A DNA stretch of 42,660 nucleotides from Segatella hominis (GTDB taxonomy: Bacteria > Bacteroidota > Bacteroidia > Bacteroidales > Bacteroidaceae): NCBI RefSeq assembly GCF_004535825.1, contig NZ_SGVY01000033.1:1-42660 (forward strand), written 5' to 3'. This document shows, piece by piece, positions 6,921 to 15,788 of the stretch. Both the position numbers and the translations under genes were made by a program. The stretch's first letter is position 1; the number at the start of each line of letters is the position of its first letter. The notes beneath the pieces were generated by a model, which worked only from the letters and a program-made list of their open reading frames with translations, searched no databases and was not told the DNA's origin.

Positions 6921-7910
6921 ATGATAAATGAGGAATTAAAGGCGAGATTCTTGGCAGGTGAGTGCACGGAAGAGGAACTCATCGCATTAAGGGATATGTT
7001 GAAGAATTCTCCGGAGGAAAAACAAGAACTTTTCAAAGAAGAAAAGTTGAGCGATGAGCTCAAGGCGCAGTTCATGCCAAAGACCCAACTGATGCTTGCT
7101 GAACAGAGAATGCAGGATAAGATCAAGGAGATGAAGGATGAACAGCAGGCTGAGCATCATGCGCATATAATAGGTATGTGGCGTCGGGCTGCAGCGATTG
7201 CTGTGGTCTGCGTATTGGGTGGATTGGCCTGGTTCTATCTCCAGCACAATCCGATTTCTAATATGCAGATGCAGGTGGTGATGGCCAGTGCCGACAATGA
7301 TACGACGGTTACTTTACCTGATGGAACTAAGGTTTGGCTCAACAAACTTGCTTCCATCAAATATCCGAAAGAGTTTGATGGTTCCGACCGTAAGGTAGAG
7401 ATAGACGGTGAAGGTTATTTTGAGGTGACCAAAAATCCGCACAAGCCTTTCATAGTAGAGAGCGATGTGATGAGTGTTAAGGTGCTCGGTACCGTTTTCA
7501 ATTTCCATGTGGATAAGGCTCATCAGCAGGCTTCCGTCAGTTTGCTCGAAGGTAAGGTGAGGGTAGAAGGAAATCATGATGAGGGTATGATCGTCTTGAA
7601 ACCAGGGCAGAAGGCATGTGTGGATGCACGCTTAGGTAGCATGACGGTTTCTGAAACCGATGTCTATAAGGATGCAATGTGGCATGAGCACAAGACTTCC
7701 TTCAATAATGCAAGCGTGAATGAAATAGCCAAGATGCTGGAGAATATCTACGATGTGCAGGTGGTTGTTGATCCTACCATCGATCAGGAGAATACTTACT
7801 CCGGTGTCATCAAAGAGAAGGAGACCATCGACTCGGTTCTCGATCTCTTGCAGAACACCCTGCCTATCCACTATCACGTGAAAGGCAGTAAGGTATTTAT
7901 CACGAAGTAG
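6921..7910 (+). CDS. FecR-type anti-sigma factor
   Basis: This is a 329-residue inner-membrane anti-sigma factor. An N-terminal cytoplasmic, acidic helical domain (1-85) should hold the sigma factor. One membrane helix lies at about 90-107 (AAAIAVVCVLGGLAWFYL). The periplasmic FecR domain is at about 120-220 (TVTLPDGTKVWLNKLASIKY and FEVTKNPHKPFIVES are the typical motifs). The C-terminal DUF4974 domain is at about 258-327, with NASVNEIAKMLE and a final GSKVFITK, related to STN folds. It pairs with the ECF sigma gene upstream and should contact the STN domain of the SusC protein downstream. A strong terminator separates it from susC, so basal sigma/anti-sigma expression and induced susC expression are uncoupled. 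Confidence 0.93.
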   Translation: MINEELKARFLAGECTEEELIALRDMLKNSPEEKQELFKEEKLSDELKAQFMPKTQLMLAEQRMQDKIKEMKDEQQAEHHAHIIGMWRRAAAIAVVCVLGGLAWFYLQHNPISNMQMQVVMASADNDTTVTLPDGTKVWLNKLASIKYPKEFDGSDRKVEIDGEGYFEVTKNPHKPFIVESDVMSVKVLGTVFNFHVDKAHQQASVSLLEGKVRVEGNHDEGMIVLKPGQKACVDARLGSMTVSETDVYKDAMWHEHKTSFNNASVNEIAKMLENIYDVQVVVDPTIDQENTYSGVIKEKETIDSVLDLLQNTLPIHYHVKGSKVFITK

Positions 7911-7962
7911 TGAATTAGTAAGGTTTACACCTTAATTATACTGTTATACGAGAAAAAGAGAG

Positions 7963-8010
7963 CACTTATTCAAAAAAATAATTTTTTGGGTAAGTGTTTT
8001 TTTGTTTTTT
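7963..8010 (+). terminator. Terminator between anti-sigma and susC
   Basis: CACTTA (7963-7968) pairs with TAAGTG (7991-7996), and an inner A-run/T-run pairs as well. TTTTTTTG and further T follow. It closes the sigma/anti-sigma unit. Confidence 0.75.
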
Positions 8011-8017
8011 GCTGTTA

Positions 8018-8025
8018 TATATTTG
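8018..8025 (+). promoter_or_regulatory. Candidate promoter -7 box of the susC operon
   Basis: TATATTTG matches TAnnTTTG exactly, just after the terminator and 38 nt before the susC start. No -33 TTTG lies at proper distance, which would fit a promoter that needs the cognate ECF sigma or another activator. The ECF assignment is inference. Confidence 0.45.
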
Positions 8026-8062
8026 AAATTAATAACAACAAAAGGTAGTTATAACAACCTAA

Positions 8063-11000
8063 ATGCTAAAAACAAGGATTATGACACATTGGTATCATTT
8101 ACAAAAAACTAAAACCGCAGCTGCAGCTTTGGCTCTGATGTTGGTTTCCAGTTCCTGGACATCTGTAAAAGCCCAGATTTCGTTGAATGTTTCTCAGACC
8201 ACTTTGGGAGCAGTCATCCAGAAAATCCAGAAACAGTCTAAATACCAGTTTACTTACGACGACAACTTGGCAAAGATGCAGGTGAATGCCGTTCAGGTGA
8301 AGAACGGTAAGGTAGAGGATGTTTTAAACAAGCTCTTGAAGGATAAGGGTGTATCTTATGTGATTAAGGATGGAATCATCTATCTGAAGAAAAAGGAAAT
8401 TACTACAACTCCAAGCACCCAGCAACCAAGACAGAAACGTACATATAAGGGTACGCTTCTCGATGAAAACAAGGAACCTCTCATTGGCGCTGCCATCCTC
8501 GTAAAAGGCACCAATCATCGTGCTGTAACTGATATGGATGGTAATTTTACCATCGAGACCGATGAACCTGCCCCTGTCTTGCAGTTTACATATCTCGGAT
8601 ATAAGACGATGGATATGGCTGCAAAGGAAGGACATAACGTGAACGCACAGATGTTTCCTGACTCTCAGGCGCTGAAGGAAGTGGTGGTTACTGCCCTCGG
8701 TATCAAGCGCGAGAAGAAGATGTTGGGATATTCCGTACAGGATGTCAAGGCGGATGCTCTCAATACGACTGGCGACCCTTCTGTGACTGGTGCCCTCGAC
8801 GGTAAGGTGGCTGGTCTGCAGATGAATACTTCCAGCACGGGTCTCGGCGGTTCTACCAAGATCACTATCCGTGGAAACTCTTCTCTTACTGATAATAACC
8901 AGCCTCTTTGGGTGGTAGATGGTGTTCCTTTTACCGACAACCAGAGTTCTGATGCTTCTGCTTATGGCGGATACGACCGTGGTGGCACTTCTCTGGACAT
9001 CAACCCAGAGGATATCGAGTCTATCTCGGTACTCAAAGGTGCCAACGCTGCAGCCCTCTATGGTTCACGTGCAGGTAATGGTGTGATCTACGTTACAACC
9101 AAGAAGGGTAGTCATAAGCAGGGCTTCGGCATCACATACAACGGTAACTTTACTTGGAGTAAGGTGGCTGAAACAATCCCTATGCAGAAGCAGTACGGAC
9201 AGGGCTCTCAGGGTGCTACGGTTTATAAGACTGATGAGGATGGCAACAAGACGCTTTCCAGCGAGTTGGCATTCGGTGCTCCGCTTGATGGCAGAATGGA
9301 ACCTTCTTTTCTCGGTGAGAACATCGCTTACCGATATTATGGCGATAAGTTGAAGGATTACTTCAATACAGGTTTCTCCCAGTTCCATACCGTAGCTCTC
9401 GGAAATTCTGATGAGAAAGGTCATTTCCGTCTCTCTTTGGGTTTCAACGACAATAAGGGTCTTTTCGATGGAGAGAAATTGGATAAGCTGATAGTTGACC
9501 TTAATGCAGGTAGAACTATCAATAAGTATCTTTCTACAGATAGCAAGATTTCTGTTTCTCGCATGAAAGCCGAGAACCGTCCGATGACTGGTCTCAATGG
9601 AGAGGTAGCCCAGTTGCTTCTCATTCCTGGCAACGTGCGTTTGCAGGATCTTCAGACTTATACAACTCAGGACCAATTGCATCGCAACTGGTTCGGACCA
9701 GATATGCAGTATGCCAACCCATACTATGTTCGTCATCGCTTCCAGAATAGTGATGAGCGTTGGCGTGCCTTCGGTTACTATGGTGCTAATGTCAACGTAA
9801 CCGACTGGTTGAAGTTTAATGCTAAATATGCTTTCGATTACTATCGCACACGCATCCAGGCCACAGACTTGAGTTTGGGTAACTCTGCTGTGAGCATTCC
9901 GGGCAGACACTGGAGCGAGATCGTTACCGATGATAATATGAGCCGTTCGGAGGAAAACAACTTCGAGCACAATATCTCTTTCCTCTTCTTGGGTGACAAT
10001 CAGGTGACCAAGGATTTGCGCTTGGGTTACAATCTGGGCGCCAACATCATGTACCAGAAGTACGAGTTGCTGAGTGCTGCTACCAAGAATATGTTGGAGA
10101 AGGATAATTGGATTTTCAATACAGGTTATCAGTTGACCAATGCCAGTGAGAATGGCCATGAGCGCTCTATGTACTCAGCCTTCGGTTCTTTGCAGTTGGC
10201 TTTCCGTGAGTATCTCTCATTGGATCTTACAGCCCGCAACGACTGGTCATCTACCTTGCCAAAGGACAATCGTTCTTTCTTCTATCCAAGTGCAAGTGTT
10301 AGCTATATCTTCAGCGATTTCATGCGCTCTATCAACCATCCGTTACCAGCATGGATGACTTTCGCCAAGACTCGTCTGTCTTTCGCTCAGGTAGGTAAGG
10401 ACCCAAATCCATACAATCTCTACAACACCCGTTCTTATACCTATGAGAATGGCATCCGTGTGCCAATTCCACAGACCGTGAAGAAGAACAACAACCTGAA
10501 ACCAGAGATCAAGTCTTCCTTCGAGTGGGGTCTTGAGATGAAGTTCCTGGAGAACCGTTTGGGATTTGATTTCACCTATTATTATACCAAGACCAAGAAC
10601 CAGGCTATGCTTGTAGATGCATCTGCTCCTTGGACACAGCAATGGGTGAATGCAGGTAAGATTACCAACAAGGGTATTGAGCTGATGCTTTACGGCACAC
10701 CTGTCAAGACCAAGGACCTCAAGTTCGACCTCACCATGAATATTTCCAAGAATATCTCCCGTGTAGATGAACTGGCTAATGGCGTGGATCACATCTACTT
10801 CAATGGCGATGGCAACATGCCAGTCAAGGTAGGTGCGAAGGCAGGAGGTAAGTTGGGCGATATCTATGCCAATAACCTCATCAAGCGCGATGCGAATGGT
10901 CAGATGGTGATTGGCGAGAACGGTCTTCCGATGCCTGTTACCAGTAGTGATGCCGGCGGAAATCTGGAGCAGTATATCCTCGATCATCCTATCGGAAACA

Positions 11001-11563
11001 TCGAGCCAAAACTTCTCATGTCTGTTACTCCAAGTCTGAACTATAAGGGTGTAAGTCTCACTGCGATGTTTGATATGCGATTTGGCGGCGATATCGTGAG
11101 CGTATCAGAAGGTATGGCTACTGCTGTAGGAACTTCAGAGCGTTCGGCTTATCGTGGTGAGTACAAGGAGTTGAATGGTGTGAGCGACTACTATATGGTA
11201 GTTCCTGGCGTGACAGCCGACGGACAGGTGAATACCAAGGAGGTAAGTGCACAGTCTTACTATTCCAACATCGGTTTGTACAAGTCGCAGAAGGGTTATG
11301 CAGAGATGTTTATCCACAGCGCTTCCTATATCAAGTTGAAGGAACTCGCATTGGGTTACAGCCTGCCAAAGAGCGTGCTCAAGAAGACTCCTCTTACCAA
11401 TGTGAAGTTGTCATTCGTGGCACGTAATCTCTGCTTCCTGCTGAAACATACACCAGGCAATCCTGATGGAGGTTATGATACTTCTATGTTCTCACAGGCC
11501 CTTGACTTTGCCGCAGTGCCATATACCCGCACCTTCGGTTTCTCAGTCAATGTAGGCTTCTAA
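8063..11563 (+). CDS. SusC-type TonB-dependent transporter with STN domain
   Basis: This 1166-residue outer-membrane protein imports glycan fragments together with SusD. A signal peptide (about 1-37, ending SVKAQ) is followed by an STN domain (about 38-110), the signalling domain that contacts FecR-type anti-sigma factors. Then come a carboxypeptidase-regulatory-like beta domain (about 125-208, GTLLDENKEPLIGAAILVKG), a TonB box and plug (about 212-345, LKEVVVTALGI and NSSLTDNNQPLWVVDGVPF), and a 22-strand barrel ending in TRTFGFSVNVGF with the terminal aromatic. The next gene, susD, begins 34 bp later, as usual. An alternative start is ATG 8081. Given the downstream enzymes, the substrate should be mannose-rich N-glycan oligosaccharides. 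Confidence 0.95.
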   Translation: MLKTRIMTHWYHLQKTKTAAAALALMLVSSSWTSVKAQISLNVSQTTLGAVIQKIQKQSKYQFTYDDNLAKMQVNAVQVKNGKVEDVLNKLLKDKGVSYVIKDGIIYLKKKEITTTPSTQQPRQKRTYKGTLLDENKEPLIGAAILVKGTNHRAVTDMDGNFTIETDEPAPVLQFTYLGYKTMDMAAKEGHNVNAQMFPDSQALKEVVVTALGIKREKKMLGYSVQDVKADALNTTGDPSVTGALDGKVAGLQMNTSSTGLGGSTKITIRGNSSLTDNNQPLWVVDGVPFTDNQSSDASAYGGYDRGGTSLDINPEDIESISVLKGANAAALYGSRAGNGVIYVTTKKGSHKQGFGITYNGNFTWSKVAETIPMQKQYGQGSQGATVYKTDEDGNKTLSSELAFGAPLDGRMEPSFLGENIAYRYYGDKLKDYFNTGFSQFHTVALGNSDEKGHFRLSLGFNDNKGLFDGEKLDKLIVDLNAGRTINKYLSTDSKISVSRMKAENRPMTGLNGEVAQLLLIPGNVRLQDLQTYTTQDQLHRNWFGPDMQYANPYYVRHRFQNSDERWRAFGYYGANVNVTDWLKFNAKYAFDYYRTRIQATDLSLGNSAVSIPGRHWSEIVTDDNMSRSEENNFEHNISFLFLGDNQVTKDLRLGYNLGANIMYQKYELLSAATKNMLEKDNWIFNTGYQLTNASENGHERSMYSAFGSLQLAFREYLSLDLTARNDWSSTLPKDNRSFFYPSASVSYIFSDFMRSINHPLPAWMTFAKTRLSFAQVGKDPNPYNLYNTRSYTYENGIRVPIPQTVKKNNNLKPEIKSSFEWGLEMKFLENRLGFDFTYYYTKTKNQAMLVDASAPWTQQWVNAGKITNKGIELMLYGTPVKTKDLKFDLTMNISKNISRVDELANGVDHIYFNGDGNMPVKVGAKAGGKLGDIYANNLIKRDANGQMVIGENGLPMPVTSSDAGGNLEQYILDHPIGNIEPKLLMSVTPSLNYKGVSLTAMFDMRFGGDIVSVSEGMATAVGTSERSAYRGEYKELNGVSDYYMVVPGVTADGQVNTKEVSAQSYYSNIGLYKSQKGYAEMFIHSASYIKLKELALGYSLPKSVLKKTPLTNVKLSFVARNLCFLLKHTPGNPDGGYDTSMFSQALDFAAVPYTRTFGFSVNVGF

Positions 11564-11597
11564 ATACTATCAACTACATCATAAACAGTTCAAGACA

Positions 11598-13436
11598 ATG
11601 AAAAAGACGATTATATTCAAGACGATGCTTGTGTCCATGGCATTGGTAAGTTTATCTTCCTGCTATGACATGGATGAGATGAGCAAGAATCCATACGAAT
11701 TGCCTGATAACACTACTGGCGGCGGTGAAGAGCAGCCTGGTGAAGAAGACAATACCAAGTATGCCGATATCAATATCGACTATAAGGTGAGCAAGGAAGA
11801 CTCCTTGGCGCTGAAGAGTGAGTTGAGCTCTGCCAACTCTGTTTTCCGCAACTTCCTCTATGAGGGATTTTTCAACGACTATCAGACTACTACCAACCTG
11901 AGTCATGACATCTATGCGGGTTTCGTGGCCAACAACCAGCCCAAGCATGCTGGCGCATCTCCTGATTATTCTTATAAAGATGGATGGAGCAATGCGCGCT
12001 GGAGACATTTCTATACCGACCGTAGCAGTGAGTATCGTACCTTGTTGCGTGCCTACAAGTTCAACGAAAATACCAAGAAGTACAAGAACTTGTTCTATGC
12101 CACACGTATCTACTATGCGTTCTTAGCACTTGCCAATACCGATACTTATGGCGATATGCCTTTCAAGGAGTATGTGCAGGCCAAGATTCCTGAGACCAAC
12201 AATGTGTCTTACAACACCCAGGCTGAGGTTTACGATGCCATGTTCCGTATGTTGGAGCAGGCTGTTGACAGTATCAAGCCAACGGATGCAACCCAGATTG
12301 GTTATACCACAGACGATATTTGCTATCATGGCGACTGGAACAAGTGGCTTCGATTTGCCAACACCTTGCGCCTTCGCATGGCTTTGCGTATCTCCAATGT
12401 AGATCCTGCTCGTGCAAAGCAGGAGGCACAAAATGCTCTTAACAACGAGTATGGACTGATGCAGAGCAACGACGACAATATGCAGATCGTTCCTAAGTAT
12501 GCTCCTGTAAGCCAAGGTGGTACTGATGACGGTGGTAACGAGCATCCACTGGTGATGTGTAGTGTTTGCTACAATGGTGAGAGTGTGATGTCTAAAGACT
12601 TGGAGAACTACTATCGCAACGCCAGTGAAGGTGGTGCAGAATACAAGATCAAGACAGGCCGTAATAGCTATACCACCAAGAAGATAGACCCACGTTGCTT
12701 GGTAAGCTGGTATCGTGGCAAGATGACAGCGAGCACTCTGGAGGCAGGTGAAGATAGCCAGCGTGAAGACTTCGTAGGTTGTGAGCGTGGTGCTCAGGCT
12801 CCTGTCATTGACATGGGAACCTTGAATTATTCACTCACCCGTACTGCGCCTAAGAGTCTGGGCAAGAACTTGGATCCTAACTACTTCTTCAGTCGTGAGC
12901 GTGCTTACCTCCTCTTGGGCTATGCTGAGTCTGAGTTCCTGAAGGCAGAGGCTGTTTTGCGTGGATGGGCTGGCATGGAACTTACAGGTACCGTAGAGGA
13001 TTACTATAAGTCTGGTATCAAGGCATCTATGGACTACTACGGCATTGCCAATGACAAGGCACAGGCTTACATCGATGGTGAGAAGGCCCTTACGGGTAAG
13101 GTGTTCGAGGGTAGCGACAAGGAGAAGCAGCTTGAAGCAATCATCACCCAGAAGTGGATGGCTATCTTCCCTAATGGTAATGAGGGATGGGCTGAGTTCC
13201 GTCGCACCGACTATCCTGCTTTGGCAAATCAGTTGACCAACAATAGTGGAGGTGACGTGCCTATGGGTAAGAATATCAAGCGCATTCTCTATCCTTTCAG
13301 CGAGAATAACAACACTTACTTCACTTCTCATCCAGAACTCCAGCAGGTGAATACTCAGGGCACAAGACTCTGGTGGGATGTGGCTGATACCAATGACGCT
13401 GACGGCCATCGCCTGCAGCCAAACAATTTCAGATAA
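11598..13436 (+). CDS. SusD/RagB-like surface glycan-binding lipoprotein
   Basis: This is a 612-residue lipoprotein. The signal peptide ends in the lipobox VSLSSC with Cys22, followed by an acidic D/E-rich linker (about 23-55) that marks surface-exported lipoproteins in Bacteroidota. The body is an alpha-helical TPR-like SusD fold of the SusD-like_2 type, with FYATRIYYAFLALANTDTYG and KWLRFANTLRLRMALRIS as typical helices, and the C-terminal ITQKWMAIFPNGNEGWAEFRRT block. It forms the lid of the SusC pore and captures glycan. It sits between susC (34 bp) and a GH92 gene (18 bp) in one operon. Confidence 0.94.
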   Translation: MKKTIIFKTMLVSMALVSLSSCYDMDEMSKNPYELPDNTTGGGEEQPGEEDNTKYADINIDYKVSKEDSLALKSELSSANSVFRNFLYEGFFNDYQTTTNLSHDIYAGFVANNQPKHAGASPDYSYKDGWSNARWRHFYTDRSSEYRTLLRAYKFNENTKKYKNLFYATRIYYAFLALANTDTYGDMPFKEYVQAKIPETNNVSYNTQAEVYDAMFRMLEQAVDSIKPTDATQIGYTTDDICYHGDWNKWLRFANTLRLRMALRISNVDPARAKQEAQNALNNEYGLMQSNDDNMQIVPKYAPVSQGGTDDGGNEHPLVMCSVCYNGESVMSKDLENYYRNASEGGAEYKIKTGRNSYTTKKIDPRCLVSWYRGKMTASTLEAGEDSQREDFVGCERGAQAPVIDMGTLNYSLTRTAPKSLGKNLDPNYFFSRERAYLLLGYAESEFLKAEAVLRGWAGMELTGTVEDYYKSGIKASMDYYGIANDKAQAYIDGEKALTGKVFEGSDKEKQLEAIITQKWMAIFPNGNEGWAEFRRTDYPALANQLTNNSGGDVPMGKNIKRILYPFSENNNTYFTSHPELQQVNTQGTRLWWDVADTNDADGHRLQPNNFR

Positions 13437-13454
13437 TCATTCAGACTGTTGTCT

Positions 13455-15758
13455 ATGAAAAGAAAATCAGTTTTGTTCATATTTGTATTCTTCACCTTGA
13501 TGGCGCAAGCCGTCAGGGTGAATGTACAGAATGCGGTAGATTTCGTGCAGCCTCTCATGGGTTCCGATTCCGACCATGGACTTTCCACAGGCAATACTTA
13601 TCCTGCCATCGCCATGCCTTGGGGCATGAATTTCTGGGTTCCACAGACAGGAAAGATGGGCGACGGATGGCAATATACCTATGCAGCCAAGAAGATAAGG
13701 GGTTTGAAGCAGACGCATCAACCGAGTCCCTGGATTAATGATTACGGTCAGTTTTCATTGATGCCTATTGTGGGCAAACCGGTATTTGATGAGGAGCAGC
13801 GTGCCAGCTGGTTCTCTCATAAGGCAGAGAAGGCTACACCTTATTATTATAGTGTCTATCTCGCCGACTATGATGTGACGGCAGAACTCTGTCCTACGGA
13901 ACGTGCAGCCCTGATGTCCTTCACCTTTCCTCAGACCGATAGTGCTCATGTGGTAGTTGATGCTTTCGACAAGGGCAGCTTCATCAAGGTTCTCCCGAAG
14001 GAGCGAAAGGTGGTGGGCTTTTCTACCCGCAATAGTGGAGGTGTTCCTGAGAATTTCAGAAATTACTTCGTCATCGAGTTCGACCATGATTTTGAGGCTT
14101 TCGTCAATGTGAAGGATGGTCAATACCAGGGTATGGTTCAGGGCGATTATCAGGAGGCTTACCAGCAGGAAGGCAATCATGTGGGCACCATCATCTCCTT
14201 CAAGATTCGTCAGAGAGGCGAGAAGGTTGTGGCTCGTGTGGCTTCTTCCTTCATCAGTGAGTCACAGGCCTGGCAAAACCTTCAGGAATTGGGACAGGCA
14301 GATATGCAGCAGCTCTGTCAGCAGGGCAGAAACCGCTGGAATGAGGTGCTCGGCAAGATAGAAGTGGAGGATGAGGACATTGACCATCTCCGTACTTTCT
14401 ATAGCTGTCTCTACCGCTCCGTTCTCTTCCCTCGTGCCTTCTATGAGAAGAATGTAGCCGGTGAGGTGGTTCACTACAGTCCTTACAACGGAACCGTACA
14501 GAAGGGCTATATGTTTACCGATACCGGTTTCTGGGATACTTTCCGCTGCCTTTTCCCACTGCTCAATCTGATGTATCCTTCTGTGAATGAGAAGATTCAG
14601 GCGGGTCTTGCCAATACCTATCTCGAGAGCGGATTCCTGCCAGAGTGGGCGAGTCCGGGGCATCGTGGATGTATGGTGGGTAATAATTCAGCTTCAGTAG
14701 TAGCCGATGCTTATCTTTCCGGTTTGCGTGGTTATGATGCAGAGACCCTTTGGCAGGCTGTGGTTCATGGAGCCAATGCCGTTCATCCTGAAGTGAATTC
14801 TACCGGACGTCATGGTTTTGAGTACTACAATAAGTTGGGCTATGTGCCTTATGATGTGAAGATCAATGAGAGTGTGGCCCGTACCTTGGAATATGCCTAT
14901 GATGACTGGTGCATCTACCAGTTTGGCAAGGCGCTCGGCAAGTCGAAGAAGGAACTGAAACCTTTTGCCAAGCGAGCGATGAACTATGAGAAGGTGTTCG
15001 ACAGGGAGAGTGGTCTGATGCGCGGAAGATTGCTGAATGGAAAATTCCAGTCTCCTTTCAATCCGCTCAAGTGGGGCGATGCCTTTACCGAGGGAAATGC
15101 CTGGCATTATACCTGGTCGGTATTCCACGATCCTGAAGGACTCATCCGTCTGATGGGCGGAAAGGAGAAGTTCAACCAGATGCTTGACTCGGTATTCCTT
15201 CTCCCTCCTGTTTTCGATAATAGCTATTACGGATTTACCATCCATGAAATCAGAGAGATGCAGGTGATGAACATGGGCAATTATGCACACGGCAACCAGC
15301 CTATCCAGCACGCCATCTATCTCTATGATTATAGCGGACAACCTTGGAAGTGCCAGTATTGGGTGCGACAGGTGATGGACCGCCTCTACACACCGACACC
15401 AGATGGTTATTGCGGCGATGAGGACAACGGTCAGACTTCAGCCTGGTATGTTTTCTCTGCGATGGGCTTCTATCCGGTTTGCCCGGGTTCAGGACAGTAT
15501 GCATTGGGTACTCCTTACTTCAAGTCTATGAAACTCCATCTGGAGAACGGACAGCAGGTAAGCATACAGTCGGAAGGTGACGGATGCTATGTTGATGACA
15601 TGCAGATGAACGGAAAGAAGTATGATCTTAATTATCTTGACCTGAATTCCCTGAGACAGGGTGCGCAGATCTCTTTCCGCCTTTCTGAAAAACCGAATTT
15701 GCAGAGAGGTATTCTGGAGTCAGATGCGCCATATTCTTTCTCAAAATTCATGAAATAG
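13455..15758 (+). CDS. GH92 alpha-mannosidase (first copy), periplasmic
   Basis: This 767-residue glycoside hydrolase family 92 enzyme is a calcium-dependent, inverting exo-alpha-mannosidase that trims non-reducing mannose from N-glycans. The ATG at 13455 is preferred over the in-frame TTG at 13449. A signal peptide (MKRKSVLFIFVFFTLMAQA) without a lipobox Cys predicts a periplasmic enzyme. The N-terminal beta-sandwich holds GLSTGNTYPAIAMPWG. The (alpha/alpha)6 barrel holds the acid Glu in FTEGNAWHYTW (about 546) and the acidic pair in GDEDNGQTSAW (about 654-657), the catalytic positions of the family. The substrate-side loop reads AHGNQP, against AHGNEP in the second GH92, so the two probably prefer different linkages. 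Which of alpha-1,2 or alpha-1,3 each cleaves cannot be settled here. Confidence 0.93.
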   Translation: MKRKSVLFIFVFFTLMAQAVRVNVQNAVDFVQPLMGSDSDHGLSTGNTYPAIAMPWGMNFWVPQTGKMGDGWQYTYAAKKIRGLKQTHQPSPWINDYGQFSLMPIVGKPVFDEEQRASWFSHKAEKATPYYYSVYLADYDVTAELCPTERAALMSFTFPQTDSAHVVVDAFDKGSFIKVLPKERKVVGFSTRNSGGVPENFRNYFVIEFDHDFEAFVNVKDGQYQGMVQGDYQEAYQQEGNHVGTIISFKIRQRGEKVVARVASSFISESQAWQNLQELGQADMQQLCQQGRNRWNEVLGKIEVEDEDIDHLRTFYSCLYRSVLFPRAFYEKNVAGEVVHYSPYNGTVQKGYMFTDTGFWDTFRCLFPLLNLMYPSVNEKIQAGLANTYLESGFLPEWASPGHRGCMVGNNSASVVADAYLSGLRGYDAETLWQAVVHGANAVHPEVNSTGRHGFEYYNKLGYVPYDVKINESVARTLEYAYDDWCIYQFGKALGKSKKELKPFAKRAMNYEKVFDRESGLMRGRLLNGKFQSPFNPLKWGDAFTEGNAWHYTWSVFHDPEGLIRLMGGKEKFNQMLDSVFLLPPVFDNSYYGFTIHEIREMQVMNMGNYAHGNQPIQHAIYLYDYSGQPWKCQYWVRQVMDRLYTPTPDGYCGDEDNGQTSAWYVFSAMGFYPVCPGSGQYALGTPYFKSMKLHLENGQQVSIQSEGDGCYVDDMQMNGKKYDLNYLDLNSLRQGAQISFRLSEKPNLQRGILESDAPYSFSKFMK

Positions 15759-15788
15759 TATCATTAAAATATATCTTAAATTCAGAAA

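Noticed and set aside
9065-10159. 364-aa antisense open frame across susC
   Set aside because: A shadow frame of a highly confident gene; low-complexity composition and no domain.
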